Virus record (IMG/VR): IMGVR_UViG_3300009788_000031
Location: 1-49,933 of that record
From: a virus
DNA length: 49,933 nt
Reading direction: 5' to 3' (one strand)
The notes below the pieces were generated by a model. The model was given only the letters and a program-made list of their open reading frames with translations. It had not been told where the DNA came from and did not search any database. Positions 19,232 to 27,015 of the stretch are shown one piece after another; position 1 is the stretch's first letter; each line of letters opens with the position of its first letter. The translations under genes and the position numbers were made by a program.

Positions 19232-19549
19232 ATGGAGTTTGTAGAAAAGCTAAGAATTGCCTTAATTCGTTATCCGATTGATAAAGCCATTGATTCTGGT
19301 TTTACAATATCAAAAGAATGCGATGAAGCAATGAAACAGAAAATTTCCGATTTAATTGACAAAAGGGACAGAAAGATGAAGAACAAAAACAAAAGAACCA
19401 AACACGATTGCTGTTACTGTAACGAGAGAATGCTTCAGTTTCAGTATGACGCATGGTTAGAACACGCTCATAGCACAACACCGGAAGGTGCAGATCCTTC
19501 AGATAAGCCATACCATGTAGGATGTTATGAGGAGCATGATGACAACTAA
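19232..19549 (+). CDS. Hypothetical protein with Cys-rich zinc-knuckle-like motif
   Basis: A 105-residue protein. The N-terminal half is helical and basic (a Lys/Arg run near 45-55). The C-terminal half has CCYCNERM followed by H-x-H and GCYEEH, an HNH- or zinc-ribbon-like set of Cys and His. The usual HNH catalytic His-Asn pair is not obvious, so no nuclease claim is made. It overlaps the start of the following exported protein by 11 nt. Its SD lies in a predicted hairpin. Confidence 0.55.
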   Translation: MEFVEKLRIALIRYPIDKAIDSGFTISKECDEAMKQKISDLIDKRDRKMKNKNKRTKHDCCYCNERMLQFQYDAWLEHAHSTTPEGADPSDKPYHVGCYEEHDDN

Positions 19550-20195
19550 ACTCCTCACATTCTTACTGACGCTGATTTTGTGTTCATCTGGCTTTGCGTA
19601 CTACCTGCCTCCAGATTCCTTCGCTGTTGAAGATACTATCAAGCCTCCGAAGTGGTGGACTCCGGACGAATTTCAAGTAAAGCATTCCTTCAGGGAAGCG
19701 AAAACTACAGACGTTCTTGATCATCAGTTCAAATTCGTCATCCTGAACGACATCTATCACGCTGACTACGAGTTTGAACGTCAAGAGGACATTCTGTATC
19801 AAAACATCTACTTGAAGCTTACGGTCGATTTATACGTGCTTAATATGGAAGTCTGGACTAAGGAAAAAGTAGCAAATCGTATCAACTCACAATCATTGAT
19901 GTTCGGCTGGAAATGGTTCGGTTATGGAATGGTAACAAGCCGATACATAATTGATGATCTTCGTGACGCATTTTACTTTCAATACGAACATGAATTTCCT
20001 GATAGTGTTGAGCATAAATTTGAAACGAGGTTCACAACAGACTTTGATGATGTCAATATCTTTGAGTGTCGAGCTGAGTATGTATTTGGGAAGTGGTTTG
20101 GTCTTAATCCGTTTATCGGAATTAATTTTTACATCGGTGACAGAATGGACAGGCGAGGTGAATACGGATTGAAGTACATTGCCAAGACTGATTAA
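19539..20195 (+). CDS. Exported protein, probable outer-membrane beta-barrel
   Basis: About 218 residues from ATG 19539 (ATG 19536 and 19527 are alternatives; SD GAGGAG at 19529-19534 favours 19539). Signal peptide MTTKLLTFLLTLILCSSGFA is cut before YYLPP. The Cys near the end of the signal is not in a proper lipobox (-1 is Leu). The mature part shows alternating strands with Phe/Tyr ends (FKFVILNDIYHADYEF, LYVLNMEVWTKEKV, FGLNPFIGINFYIGD), typical of small barrels. It sits between holins and amidase, so it may disrupt the outer membrane in lysis or act in superinfection exclusion. Barrel and role are inferred from strand pattern. Confidence 0.55.
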   Translation: MTTKLLTFLLTLILCSSGFAYYLPPDSFAVEDTIKPPKWWTPDEFQVKHSFREAKTTDVLDHQFKFVILNDIYHADYEFERQEDILYQNIYLKLTVDLYVLNMEVWTKEKVANRINSQSLMFGWKWFGYGMVTSRYIIDDLRDAFYFQYEHEFPDSVEHKFETRFTTDFDDVNIFECRAEYVFGKWFGLNPFIGINFYIGDRMDRRGEYGLKYIAKTD

Positions 20196-20604
20196 ATACC
20201 TCGTGATTCACTGTTCGGACTCCCGATTTGGAGAGCGCAACCTGATTGACCAGTGGCATAAGCAACGTGGATTCCGAACGATAGGCTATCACTACATCAT
20301 CACAAATGGACACTTACATAATACTCGTAAGTATCGTTCTGAGTATGATGGTGTCATACAGGTTGGTCGTCCTGTAGCAGAAGCCGGTGCGCACGTCAAG
20401 GGATATAATAAGCACAGTATTGGAATATGTTTAATCGGCAAACATCACTTCACCGAAAAGCAGTTTACCGAGCTACGTGGACTGATTACTGAGATTAAGA
20501 AGATTCATCCTGACGCTCGTGTTGTAGGTCATTACGAGCTTGATGATAGAAAGACGTGTCCTAATATATCGGGACATTTTCTTAGGGATGTTATTCTTGC
20601 TTGA
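20179..20604 (+). CDS. N-acetylmuramoyl-L-alanine amidase (T7 lysozyme type endolysin)
   Basis: A 141-residue Amidase_2-family enzyme that cuts the bond between N-acetylmuramate and L-Ala in peptidoglycan. Zinc ligands are His11 (VIHCSDS), His118 (VGHYEL) and Cys127 (KTCPN); Tyr38 in GYHYI and Lys126 fit the T7-type catalytic residues. The length matches T7 lysozyme (151). The start is TTG 20179, overlapping the barrel gene by 17 nt; no nearer ATG keeps the first strand and zinc His, so a coupled TTG start is preferred. It is the last gene of the late operon and meets the minus-strand operon tail to tail. Confidence 0.9.
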   Translation: MPRLIKYLVIHCSDSRFGERNLIDQWHKQRGFRTIGYHYIITNGHLHNTRKYRSEYDGVIQVGRPVAEAGAHVKGYNKHSIGICLIGKHHFTEKQFTELRGLITEIKKIHPDARVVGHYELDDRKTCPNISGHFLRDVILA

Positions 20605-20622
20605 TGTTCATGTATTGATGTT

Positions 20623-20817
20623 TCATAGTTTCAATCCTGCTTGTTTCCCTATTGACCACAATCTTGCCGGTCGTTTATCATGTCCTATTATCTTGGCATT
20701 ACAGACATTACAGGTACGCATATAACCCTTTCCCACATCACTTGCATCACCGCAACGAGGACAGATAGTACGTGCTTTAACATGAAAACAATTAGCATTT
20801 TTAGGAATACCACTCAT
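20623..20817 (-). CDS. Zinc-ribbon protein
   Basis: A 64-residue basic protein with CPRCGDAS and CNVCNAKII, two CxxC knuckles 14-15 residues apart, a classic zinc ribbon. It is the last gene of the long minus-strand operon, overlapping the methyltransferase by 4 nt (ATGA). It may bind DNA or RNA; no specific family recognised. Confidence 0.65.
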   Translation of the reverse strand: MSGIPKNANCFHVKARTICPRCGDASDVGKGYMRTCNVCNAKIIGHDKRPARLWSIGKQAGLKL

Positions 20818-21425
20818 AGTTTCAACACTTCCTGAGATAATCTTTCCTCCGCAATCTTGCAGTATTCTGGACTGATTTCAAAGCCGATAAATTGACGACC
20901 ATACTCCTTCGCCGCTACAAGGGTTGTGCCTGAACCAGCGAAGGGGTCAAGGATGATGTTGTTTGGTTCGGATATTCTGTTTATCAACCTTAACATGTAA
21001 TCAATAGGCTTCGGTGAAGGATGATTCATTTTAATACCCTTGATTACAAAATCAAAACAAGTAATCCCCCTCTTGATAGGCTTACCAGCAATCACACATG
21101 CAAGCCAATTACCGAACCCACTCTTTGTGAAAGTCATTCCATTCATATTTCTTGCTGCTATTACATCTATGAAATCATCACCCACAAGCGGAATAGAGTC
21201 TTTCGGATTATAAGAACCTGTTATTATACAGACGGTTGACGCTATCCGTTTTGCTTCTCGATACCATTCTGTGGGAAATTTAGTATCCCATTCGGCTTTG
21301 CCAATCCCATACGGCGGGTCAGTGACCACCAAATCCACACACCCATCCGGCAGATTTGCCATCAACTCCAGACAATCACCGCACGTAACTTTATTCAGGT
21401 ACTGGTCAATCACGGCATAGCCCAT
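20814..21425 (-). CDS. DNA methyltransferase, N4/N6 (beta class)
   Basis: A 203-residue AdoMet-dependent DNA methyltransferase of the N6-adenine/N4-cytosine type. Motif IV TDPPYG (residues 35-40) comes before HPSPKP (135-140) and motif I DPFAGSGTT (160-168), the beta-class order, followed by the AdoMet-acid strand FIGFEIS. It is short, with little room for a target-recognition domain (about residues 60-130). No restriction endonuclease lies beside it, so it is an orphan enzyme, probably protecting phage DNA from host restriction or marking it for regulation. Confidence 0.9.
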   Translation of the reverse strand: MGYAVIDQYLNKVTCGDCLELMANLPDGCVDLVVTDPPYGIGKAEWDTKFPTEWYREAKRIASTVCIITGSYNPKDSIPLVGDDFIDVIAARNMNGMTFTKSGFGNWLACVIAGKPIKRGITCFDFVIKGIKMNHPSPKPIDYMLRLINRISEPNNIILDPFAGSGTTLVAAKEYGRQFIGFEISPEYCKIAEERLSQEVLKL

Positions 21426-21441
21426 ATTCTACTGAACTTCA

Positions 21442-22392
21442 TTATTCAACATCCAAAAATTCAATAATATCTTCCCATCTATCGCAAACGGTAGATAGAA
21501 ACGATTTATGACGTTCCTCTTTTTCTTTCACCTCGTCCCATAAATCCTCGTCCATATATTCATAAACTTTATCACTTATAAGCTGTGACATTACTTGCGG
21601 ATTCAGCGCATCAAGCTCCCAGCTATCATTACCATAGTCACTGATATAGCCTTCGGCTCTTGAATCTGTCAGTTTTGTAGGATTAGGAGGTGGATTATAT
21701 TCTTCAATTTGATCCATATTTAGGGCAATCCGCTCCATTATAAATTCATCATCTTCGAGTTCACTGAACATTAAGAGCCTGTCCCTGATGTCACGAGTCA
21801 TATCTATTCCTGATGGATCGTGATCGCCAAGATGCAGGATTACAGGAGTGGCTCCGCCGAACTTATGATAATCTTTTAATCTTTTACCAGCCCTCCACAT
21901 TTCAGACTGAGAAGTATATCCACGACAGGAAAAGCGAGGAATATCAAGCTCTCTACATATTCCCTCAATAACTCCTATCAGGGCATCTTTTTCAATCCAC
22001 ACCTCAACCCTATAGGGTTGACCTATCCATTTATTTAATTCGTACCACCTTGAATAGGCACGGATCATTTGTGAAGGCGAAATCCAGTGTCCATTTTCTT
22101 TCATTTGACGTGTTCGATCAACAATACTATTCCAGTCAATCATTCCAGCTAATCGAGCATTACTGATGATACTGCCCAATTTATCATAATTGCTTTGAAT
22201 ATTTTTAGACCCTGTTTTCTTATCCCTCCATTCTTCCGGGAATGAGTCGCTTTGCACAAATTGATAATACAACTGCCTGAGTGTCAGATCAAAGCCCATA
22301 TTAGCATGTTCATTGATTATCTGTTCAGCCTTCTCAATAATTTCAAGAGTACCCGCCCTGAATCGTTTTGTTTTATATGTTATCTTACTCAT
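21442..22392 (-). CDS. TopoVI-A/Spo11-like protein with TOPRIM domain
   Basis: 316 residues from ATG 22392, whose A is the last base of the upstream stop (TGATG). Residues 37-46 (LTLRQLYYQF) match the winged-helix (5Y-CAP) segment of topoisomerase VI A / Spo11, including the Tyr pair. Residues 128-140 (RVEVWIEKDALIG) and 186-194 (LHLGDHDPSG) give the TOPRIM Glu134 and Asp190-x-Asp192. The domain order (wHTH then TOPRIM) and size match Spo11-like proteins. The partner GHKL ATPase (TopoVI-B) is absent, so it may nick or cut DNA or take part in recombination rather than be a full topoisomerase. Activity is inferred. Confidence 0.7.
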   Translation of the reverse strand: MSKITYKTKRFRAGTLEIIEKAEQIINEHANMGFDLTLRQLYYQFVQSDSFPEEWRDKKTGSKNIQSNYDKLGSIISNARLAGMIDWNSIVDRTRQMKENGHWISPSQMIRAYSRWYELNKWIGQPYRVEVWIEKDALIGVIEGICRELDIPRFSCRGYTSQSEMWRAGKRLKDYHKFGGATPVILHLGDHDPSGIDMTRDIRDRLLMFSELEDDEFIMERIALNMDQIEEYNPPPNPTKLTDSRAEGYISDYGNDSWELDALNPQVMSQLISDKVYEYMDEDLWDEVKEKEERHKSFLSTVCDRWEDIIEFLDVE

Positions 22393-22991
22393 CACCCCAC
22401 CTCTTTTGTGTTGACGACCCACTCCCATATATCCTGCAACCTTTCAGCCCTGACCGCTGTTACTTCACGGTGGATTCGGGAAGCCCAGAATGGCATGTGG
22501 ATTGAGGACTTCCAATGAGAGGCAAAGGTTCCATCTTTTCGTAATTCCATATATTCATCGCCGTCAAGCCATTCAAAATCAGGCGACTTTTCACGGTAAA
22601 TGATATTTCGCTCATGTCCGTCTTTGTCTTTAGTTTGGGTAACAATATCATTTGCCCCTTCGTTCCAAAAGCCCAATTCAGACCACGTCTCCTTAATGAA
22701 AATCCGGTCACCGACTTGGTAAGGGCAATATACTCGCATCGTTGTATCTTCTTTAGGATCGCCCCTCCACCCATCGTCTTTGTGACAAAATGGAACATGT
22801 AAATACTGCTCGTTCTCACAAGTGCAATAAAAATTAGCCTTTCCGCCATTATCAACCCTTGCTCTATCGAAGTCAAATAGTAATGGCTTGTGTCCAGGTG
22901 GTCTCTTTACTACGACCCTAAACATCGCCTTTCGACCGGACAGCCAAGCTTTGACCTCTTCGGCTGTCTGGATTATGCCTCGATTACGCAT
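22392..22991 (-). CDS. ASCH/PUA-like phage protein
   Basis: 199 residues from ATG 22991; SD AAGGAGA sits 6 nt upstream, so the 20 extra in-frame residues upstream are not used. The C-terminal signature WKSSIHMPFWASRIHREVTAV followed by RAERLQDI is the hallmark of a widespread phage/prophage family related to ASCH (PUA-like, RNA-binding) domains; the central part has GDRIFIKETW. Cys-rich stretches (CTCENEQY, CHKDD) may bind zinc. Biological role in phages is unknown. Confidence 0.65.
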   Translation of the reverse strand: MRNRGIIQTAEEVKAWLSGRKAMFRVVVKRPPGHKPLLFDFDRARVDNGGKANFYCTCENEQYLHVPFCHKDDGWRGDPKEDTTMRVYCPYQVGDRIFIKETWSELGFWNEGANDIVTQTKDKDGHERNIIYREKSPDFEWLDGDEYMELRKDGTFASHWKSSIHMPFWASRIHREVTAVRAERLQDIWEWVVNTKEVG

Positions 22992-23184
22992 CGTCTGTCT
23001 CCTTATATGCTTCGTGTTTACAAGTTTCCCATCCGTTTTGATGGTGATCATAATGGCAATTACTACAATTTACTCTAAGTCCCCAACAGACAGGGCATTG
23101 ATGTTCAGTAAATCCTCTCCAATGCTCCCTCTTGTGAAGGGTTAAATTGTCGCAAGGCTGCTCTCCCTTTTCGTATTTACTCAC
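22984..23184 (-). CDS. Small Cys/His-rich (zinc-binding) protein
   Basis: About 66 residues, with GTG start at 23184 (two bases after the upstream stop) or GTG at 23196. It carries CPVCWGLRVNCSNCHYDHH and a later CKHEAY, enough ligands for one or two zinc sites. It overlaps the next gene by 8 nt. No family recognised; small zinc proteins are frequent in this operon. Confidence 0.5.
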   Translation of the reverse strand: MSKYEKGEQPCDNLTLHKREHWRGFTEHQCPVCWGLRVNCSNCHYDHHQNGWETCKHEAYKETDDA

Positions 23185-23185
23185 C

Positions 23186-23446
23186 TCACCCCCCACCCTT
23201 TTCGGCGTCTATCTTCCGGTCTGTGTTTACGCTTTCAACATCAGCTTCACGCTTGGCTATGTGAGCGTCGTAGGTGGTTTGGCAAGCTCGAAAGACATTG
23301 TCTCTTGATGTGTGATATATAGATAGAACATAAAATTGAACTATGTTATCTTCATCAACTTCCACTTTAGCCTGAACCTCAACCCCTTCAATATCGTCGC
23401 TTTTGACATCAATGAGGGTTGCTATTTTCAGGGTTAGCTCTGTCAT
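23186..23446 (-). CDS. Hypothetical early protein
   Basis: An 86-residue acidic protein with strong SD (AAAGGAGCAACC then ATG). The N-terminal 60 residues look like a small alpha/beta fold with alternating strands (VEVQAKVEVDEDNIVQFYVLS). No motif recognised. Real by SD and tight packing. Confidence 0.55.
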   Translation of the reverse strand: MTELTLKIATLIDVKSDDIEGVEVQAKVEVDEDNIVQFYVLSIYHTSRDNVFRACQTTYDAHIAKREADVESVNTDRKIDAEKGGG

Positions 23447-23457
23447 GGTTGCTCCTT

Positions 23458-23685
23458 TTATTTATTTGGACAAGGTAAAGTGTGTCCATGTTTTATTCCA
23501 GAACGTGCATCTATCAATCTACCATCTTCTGTTCTGACCATAAATCTCTTGTTTTTTTTATCTTTTATAATCTCTTCAAGCACTCCTTTACTCCACCAGC
23601 TATCTACTTGAATAGATGTGTAATAAATAACTGGATCACCAACTTCTAATACTTGCACTTTTATTTTTCTTGTTACTACCTTCAT
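23458..23685 (-). CDS. Hypothetical early protein
   Basis: A 75-residue basic protein preceded by AGGAGGTGAAGAA. The pattern (VGDPVIYYTSIQVDSWWSKGVLEEIIKD) is that of a small beta-barrel of SH3 or Tudor type, where GD-VIYY begins a barrel strand; this is a weak structural guess. It overlaps the upstream gene by 4 nt. Confidence 0.55.
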   Translation of the reverse strand: MKVVTRKIKVQVLEVGDPVIYYTSIQVDSWWSKGVLEEIIKDKKNKRFMVRTEDGRLIDARSGIKHGHTLPCPNK

Positions 23686-23846
23686 TTCTTCACCTCCTGA
23701 TATTCAGCCTCCGCTCGAAGGCGGTCTATTTCTTCGACTATTGCTTTACGCATGTGTCCAGGAATAAAAGGCAGTTGAGGCATTTCCAAATAATGCCTTA
23801 TTTCTTTCCACTTTTCATCCGACATCGGCTTTGGTTTATCAGCCAT
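23682..23846 (-). CDS. Small helical early protein
   Basis: 54 residues from ATG 23846 (SD AAGGAGACC just upstream; the longer frame has no SD). Polar and helical with a Glu/Arg-rich C-terminus (EEIDRLRAEAEYQEVKK). No family recognised. Confidence 0.5.
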   Translation of the reverse strand: MADKPKPMSDEKWKEIRHYLEMPQLPFIPGHMRKAIVEEIDRLRAEAEYQEVKK

Positions 23847-23856
23847 TTTGGTCTCC

Positions 23857-24210
23857 TTAGTTATTATGATGCTCTTCGCACACCGCATCGGGAATTTCAG
23901 ACGCTCCTGATGCTTTAGTGTTGAGTTTCATCAGGGTTTTACACCTGTAACAAATACATGTAATTAGATGTTCTTTTTTATCATATCTTGATAATTTTGG
24001 TTGTTTCCACTTAATTACTCCCCAAATTGCAAGCCCAAAATAAACAGCGAATAGTGCCGATTGGGGATATGCTGTTTTGTGAAAGCAATAAATGCAATGT
24101 GCGAAGTTAGTAAATATCCAGATTACGAAACACGACTGTCGTTTGTAGATATTCAAGATTACTCCAATCAACGCAAATCCAGATACAATCCACATGAGTA
24201 GGTCAATCAT
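23857..24210 (-). CDS. Half-size PnuC-like membrane protein
   Basis: 117 residues with about three membrane helices (residues ~3-20, 26-46, 50-67). The order of residues (GVILNIYKRQSCFVIWIF, then YPQSALFAVYFGLAIWG and WKQ) is that of PnuC nicotinamide-riboside/NMN transporters, but only about one repeat of three helices is present, so it would have to dimerise. The C-terminal ~40 residues add a polar tail with CICYRC and a further Cys, perhaps a zinc site. Phages with NAD+-salvage genes often carry PnuC; here no other salvage gene was recognised. TAATG overlap with the upstream gene. Confidence 0.55.
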   Translation of the reverse strand: MIDLLMWIVSGFALIGVILNIYKRQSCFVIWIFTNFAHCIYCFHKTAYPQSALFAVYFGLAIWGVIKWKQPKLSRYDKKEHLITCICYRCKTLMKLNTKASGASEIPDAVCEEHHNN

Positions 24211-24635
24211 TATTTACCCTCTTTCTCAGTCCACTGCTTGACTTCCCAAAGGGCTTCGGAACGGGCAGTGAGTTCGTCTTCATAGGTTAAATTAACTATT
24301 TTTATCATACCATGAGTGTCCCACCAAACAATCTTTGTCTTTATTTTATTATATTTTCTTGAAGGGCTACAAGTCAATGTAACCTGAGTCTTTCCTATAT
24401 CAAACTCCTTACACACCGCCTTTTCAACCTCAGTAAGAGTGTCGAGGTTGAGGGGTGGGATTTCCCGCTTAACAGGCTTGTCGTGTGGCTCAAGTTCTGT
24501 TATGTCTAAAGGGTATCCTGCCCAAATACCATCTGATTCAGGATCAACTGTTCTGGGCACAAATACTATTTCTGTCCACCCCAACCTCTCAGCGTTCCAA
24601 ATCCTGAGTTCAAGCTTCTGTGTTTCTGTTAGCAT
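24210..24635 (-). CDS. Hypothetical early protein
   Basis: 141 residues, soluble, mixed alpha/beta; SD GGATAGG precedes the ATG. Residues 85-125 contain a strand-rich part (KTQVTLTCSPSRKYNKIKTK). No catalytic signature found. It is coupled to the PnuC-like gene by a one-base overlap. Confidence 0.5.
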   Translation of the reverse strand: MLTETQKLELRIWNAERLGWTEIVFVPRTVDPESDGIWAGYPLDITELEPHDKPVKREIPPLNLDTLTEVEKAVCKEFDIGKTQVTLTCSPSRKYNKIKTKIVWWDTHGMIKIVNLTYEDELTARSEALWEVKQWTEKEGK

Positions 24636-24636
24636 T

Positions 24637-24861
24637 TTACCACCTATCCTTTTTTAGATGTTTTCTGGTTTGCCTACTATCTTCATCCTTGCATAGTTGT
24701 AGAAATCGAAACAAAACCTCTTTAGGCTCTGTTCTCCATCCCTCAATTTCAGATTTTGCCTGCTCAAGAAATCGCTTGCCTATTTCAGCGGTATCAGGAA
24801 AATTTGAATCTGGAGGGAACAAACCCTCACACTCTTGAATTATCTGCTCTTTTGTCAACAT
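24637..24861 (-). CDS. Hypothetical early protein
   Basis: 74 residues from ATG 24861, five bases after a GGAGG SD. Acidic N-terminus, basic C-terminus (RQTRKHLKKDRW). Helical. No family recognised. Confidence 0.5.
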   Translation of the reverse strand: MLTKEQIIQECEGLFPPDSNFPDTAEIGKRFLEQAKSEIEGWRTEPKEVLFRFLQLCKDEDSRQTRKHLKKDRW

Positions 24862-24900
24862 GATGCCTCCTTTGGCACTCATTATTAATACATCCTAACC

Positions 24901-25245
24901 TCAAAATCCACGAGGTAACCCATGTTGAGTAATATGATGTCTCAACATATCACTAACTCCCCCTTCACTATCTGAAACAGGGATACTAATAAAATCATCA
25001 ATCCAGCCATCTATGATCTTTTGAGCTTCTATTACAGTTACCTCCTTAAAAGCCTGTCTTAATCGTATTCCTTTAATTATGGCATATATCTCTTGGGCAC
25101 CACATCCTCCTTGTTCTGCAAGTCTCTGTAAAGATTGATTGCCATGATTTATTAAAGCTTGTTCATTATGAGCGAAAATTAAAGCAAACGGGATACTTTT
25201 TCGCCAAGACCTTTCTGAGCTATGTACAGGAAAATTCTCCATCAT
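24901..25245 (-). CDS. Hypothetical early protein
   Basis: 114 residues; the ATG overlaps the upstream stop (ATGA) with SD GGAGG. Helical, with AHNEQALINHG and QEIYAIIKGIRLRQAFKEV. No family recognised. Being coupled to the DUF5131-type gene, it may act with it. Confidence 0.5.
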   Translation of the reverse strand: MMENFPVHSSERSWRKSIPFALIFAHNEQALINHGNQSLQRLAEQGGCGAQEIYAIIKGIRLRQAFKEVTVIEAQKIIDGWIDDFISIPVSDSEGGVSDMLRHHITQHGLPRGF

Positions 25246-26066
25246 TTCACCTCCGGTATTTGTCTAACCCTTAAATCTTCTGGAAATTCAGTCATGTCTG
25301 TAACTACCTTGCCATTGATTGATAGTTGCTTAACCCATACGGGCACTCCGGCAGCTATGCACTGCTGAACTATCTGCCGTACCCATTCGATGTCACATGG
25401 TCTGCGATTAGCGCCAGACTCTGATCCAATAATCACCCAGTCAAATCTTCTAAGACCGTCTAAGTGGTCAGTTGTATGTTTATCAAAATAGTTATAGGGT
25501 TGCCATTGTCTCCACCTGAAAGTAATCTCTTCAATCAACGGCTCTAAGCTGAGAAACCGCACAGCAGCAGGTGTCTTGAGCAAGTACGGCACTCCTTCAT
25601 CGAGTTCCTTCTGTGTTGATGCTGAAAAGCCGAGCCAGAGGTTAGGAAGTGGGTTATTTTGACTTCCCCACATTATTCTTGACTTACAGTATTCAAGCAT
25701 TCGCTCAGGTCTTTTACTTAAAACCTGAACAATATGTTGTTGCACCTTAGAGATTTCAAAAAATGTTTTATCAAGAAAAACGTCCGATATATCTTCATGA
25801 AACAAATCATTCCAGATCGCAAAAAATGTCGGGTCTTTTTTGTTGAACCGCTTCAAAAGATGCTCCGCAAACCGCACATTACCAGTCCAGCGTCCATTGT
25901 CATCCGTCAGACCTTCATAGAAGGGGTTGTTTTTGAACCTGTGCGCAATAGAAGCACTCCAGCAGTTCGTACAGCCCCGACCGACTGGCGTGCAACCTGG
26001 TACAAGTATTACACCTTCATCCCACCAGCGTCCAGCTTTCATGTTTTCAGGTTTAGGTAGTCTCAT
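25242..26066 (-). CDS. DUF5131 family protein (phage Gp37/Gp68-like)
   Basis: 274 residues. The N-terminus has GCTPVGRGCTNCW (Cys25, Cys32, Cys35), the three-Cys signature of the DUF5131/Gp37-Gp68 family, placed like an Fe-S site in radical-SAM-like barrels. Later family landmarks are present: NLWLGFSAST, VRFLSLEPLIEEI, FDWVIIGSESG followed by RP, and GVPVWVKQLS near the C-terminus. The family is common in phages and integrative elements but its reaction is not established. It has a TIM-barrel-like pattern and full family length. The usual neighbour TcmP was not seen. Confidence 0.85.
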   Translation of the reverse strand: MRLPKPENMKAGRWWDEGVILVPGCTPVGRGCTNCWSASIAHRFKNNPFYEGLTDDNGRWTGNVRFAEHLLKRFNKKDPTFFAIWNDLFHEDISDVFLDKTFFEISKVQQHIVQVLSKRPERMLEYCKSRIMWGSQNNPLPNLWLGFSASTQKELDEGVPYLLKTPAAVRFLSLEPLIEEITFRWRQWQPYNYFDKHTTDHLDGLRRFDWVIIGSESGANRRPCDIEWVRQIVQQCIAAGVPVWVKQLSINGKVVTDMTEFPEDLRVRQIPEVK

Positions 26067-26074
26067 TTCGCCTC

Positions 26075-26269
26075 CTAAAATCTAATGTTTTGTTGTTCAG
26101 TGTGTATATCAATCTGTTTCTGTAATGTCGCACACCACCCATTCAGCCAGTCAACCTCTGCCAGTAGCTCTTGGATAATCTCTCTAAGCTCGTGTGTAAT
26201 TGGTAATGTGCTCGGTTGATTTGCCTCGATCCGTATCTCTTCGAGCCGTTCCGGTTTTATGCCGTCCAT
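26075..26269 (-). CDS. Small coiled-coil protein
   Basis: 64 residues; SD AGGAG and a start that overlaps the upstream stop. Residues 25-60 form a likely amphipathic helix (HELREIIQELLAEVDWLNG). No family recognised; similar short helical proteins are common in phage early operons. Confidence 0.5.
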   Translation of the reverse strand: MDGIKPERLEEIRIEANQPSTLPITHELREIIQELLAEVDWLNGWCATLQKQIDIHTEQQNIRF

Positions 26270-26664
26270 TATTTCACTCCTATCCGTTTAATTTTCCACT
26301 CTCCTTTGTGTTTACCACTCTTAATCTTGGTAACGAGGAAAAAGTCATATTTATCCCCATAGCGCCACGCAGCCCATTTTAACCGGACGCTATCTCTTGA
26401 CCACACATAACCCTTTACCTCATAGATGCGAGGTTTATGTCCATGCACATCAAGATTAACAACAAAGTCGGGAGTATAAATAGTCGGAGTTGTCTTAGAT
26501 ACAAGATTAAAAGGACAGAGTTCGAGCGAGAATGGCTCGTAATCGTATCTCACAATACCATGCTTGGCTTGTAGTCTTTGAAGCTCAAGCCACTCCCCAA
26601 ACTCCACCTCGTAGCCGGACTTCTTCTGCATCTTTTTCAACTCTTTGGCTGTGACCTTACTCAT
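26269..26664 (-). CDS. DUF1064 protein, PD-(D/E)XK nuclease-like
   Basis: 131 residues from ATG 26664 (SD AGGA 7 nt upstream). It carries YTPDF (Asp66) and IYEVKGY (Glu82-x-Lys84), the D...ExK catalytic set, followed by a helix with Lys97 (RLKWAAW), then DFFLV. This is the plan of DUF1064 phage proteins, thought to be Holliday-junction-resolvase or endonuclease-like members of the PD-(D/E)XK fold. It would act on replication or recombination intermediates made by the neighbouring modules. Confidence 0.75.
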   Translation of the reverse strand: MSKVTAKELKKMQKKSGYEVEFGEWLELQRLQAKHGIVRYDYEPFSLELCPFNLVSKTTPTIYTPDFVVNLDVHGHKPRIYEVKGYVWSRDSVRLKWAAWRYGDKYDFFLVTKIKSGKHKGEWKIKRIGVK

Positions 26665-26678
26665 CTTCAATTCCTGTG

Positions 26679-26984
26679 TTAATATCCCGTTACCGAGCTA
26701 TCAGAAAAACTATCATTAAACCATGCCATCTTTTTTTGCTTCTGCTTACCAGCTTTGTACCCATCTTCATAGGCTTTACGCCGGATATTTGACAATATTT
26801 TTTCCATTCGATCCCTGAAATGTCTCATCATAACCTCCGCAGTAGATTCGTGCGTAAATCTAAAAGCAAGCGGATACCTTCCGTTATTAGATTCTACGAC
26901 ACATCCGGTATCTACACTCGCAATAACATTCTTACCTTCCCTTCTTATCACAATAAAGCGTCCTTCTGTTTGCTCGGTATACAT
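26679..26984 (-). CDS. Hypothetical early protein
   Basis: 101 residues from ATG 26984 (SD GGGAG with TTGAAG spacer, the same leader layout as the DUF1064 gene). Beta-rich first half, then a basic helix (RRKAYEDGYKAGKQKQKK). No family recognised. Confidence 0.5.
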   Translation of the reverse strand: MYTEQTEGRFIVIRREGKNVIASVDTGCVVESNNGRYPLAFRFTHESTAEVMMRHFRDRMEKILSNIRRKAYEDGYKAGKQKQKKMAWFNDSFSDSSVTGY

Positions 26985-27015
26985 CTTCAACTCCCTTACC
27001 CTTTCAGGTCTATGA

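Noticed and set aside
19536-19600. Lipoprotein signal in the barrel candidate (Cys near the end of the signal)
   Set aside because: The residue before Cys is Leu, not Gly, Ala or Ser; a normal cut after GFA is better.
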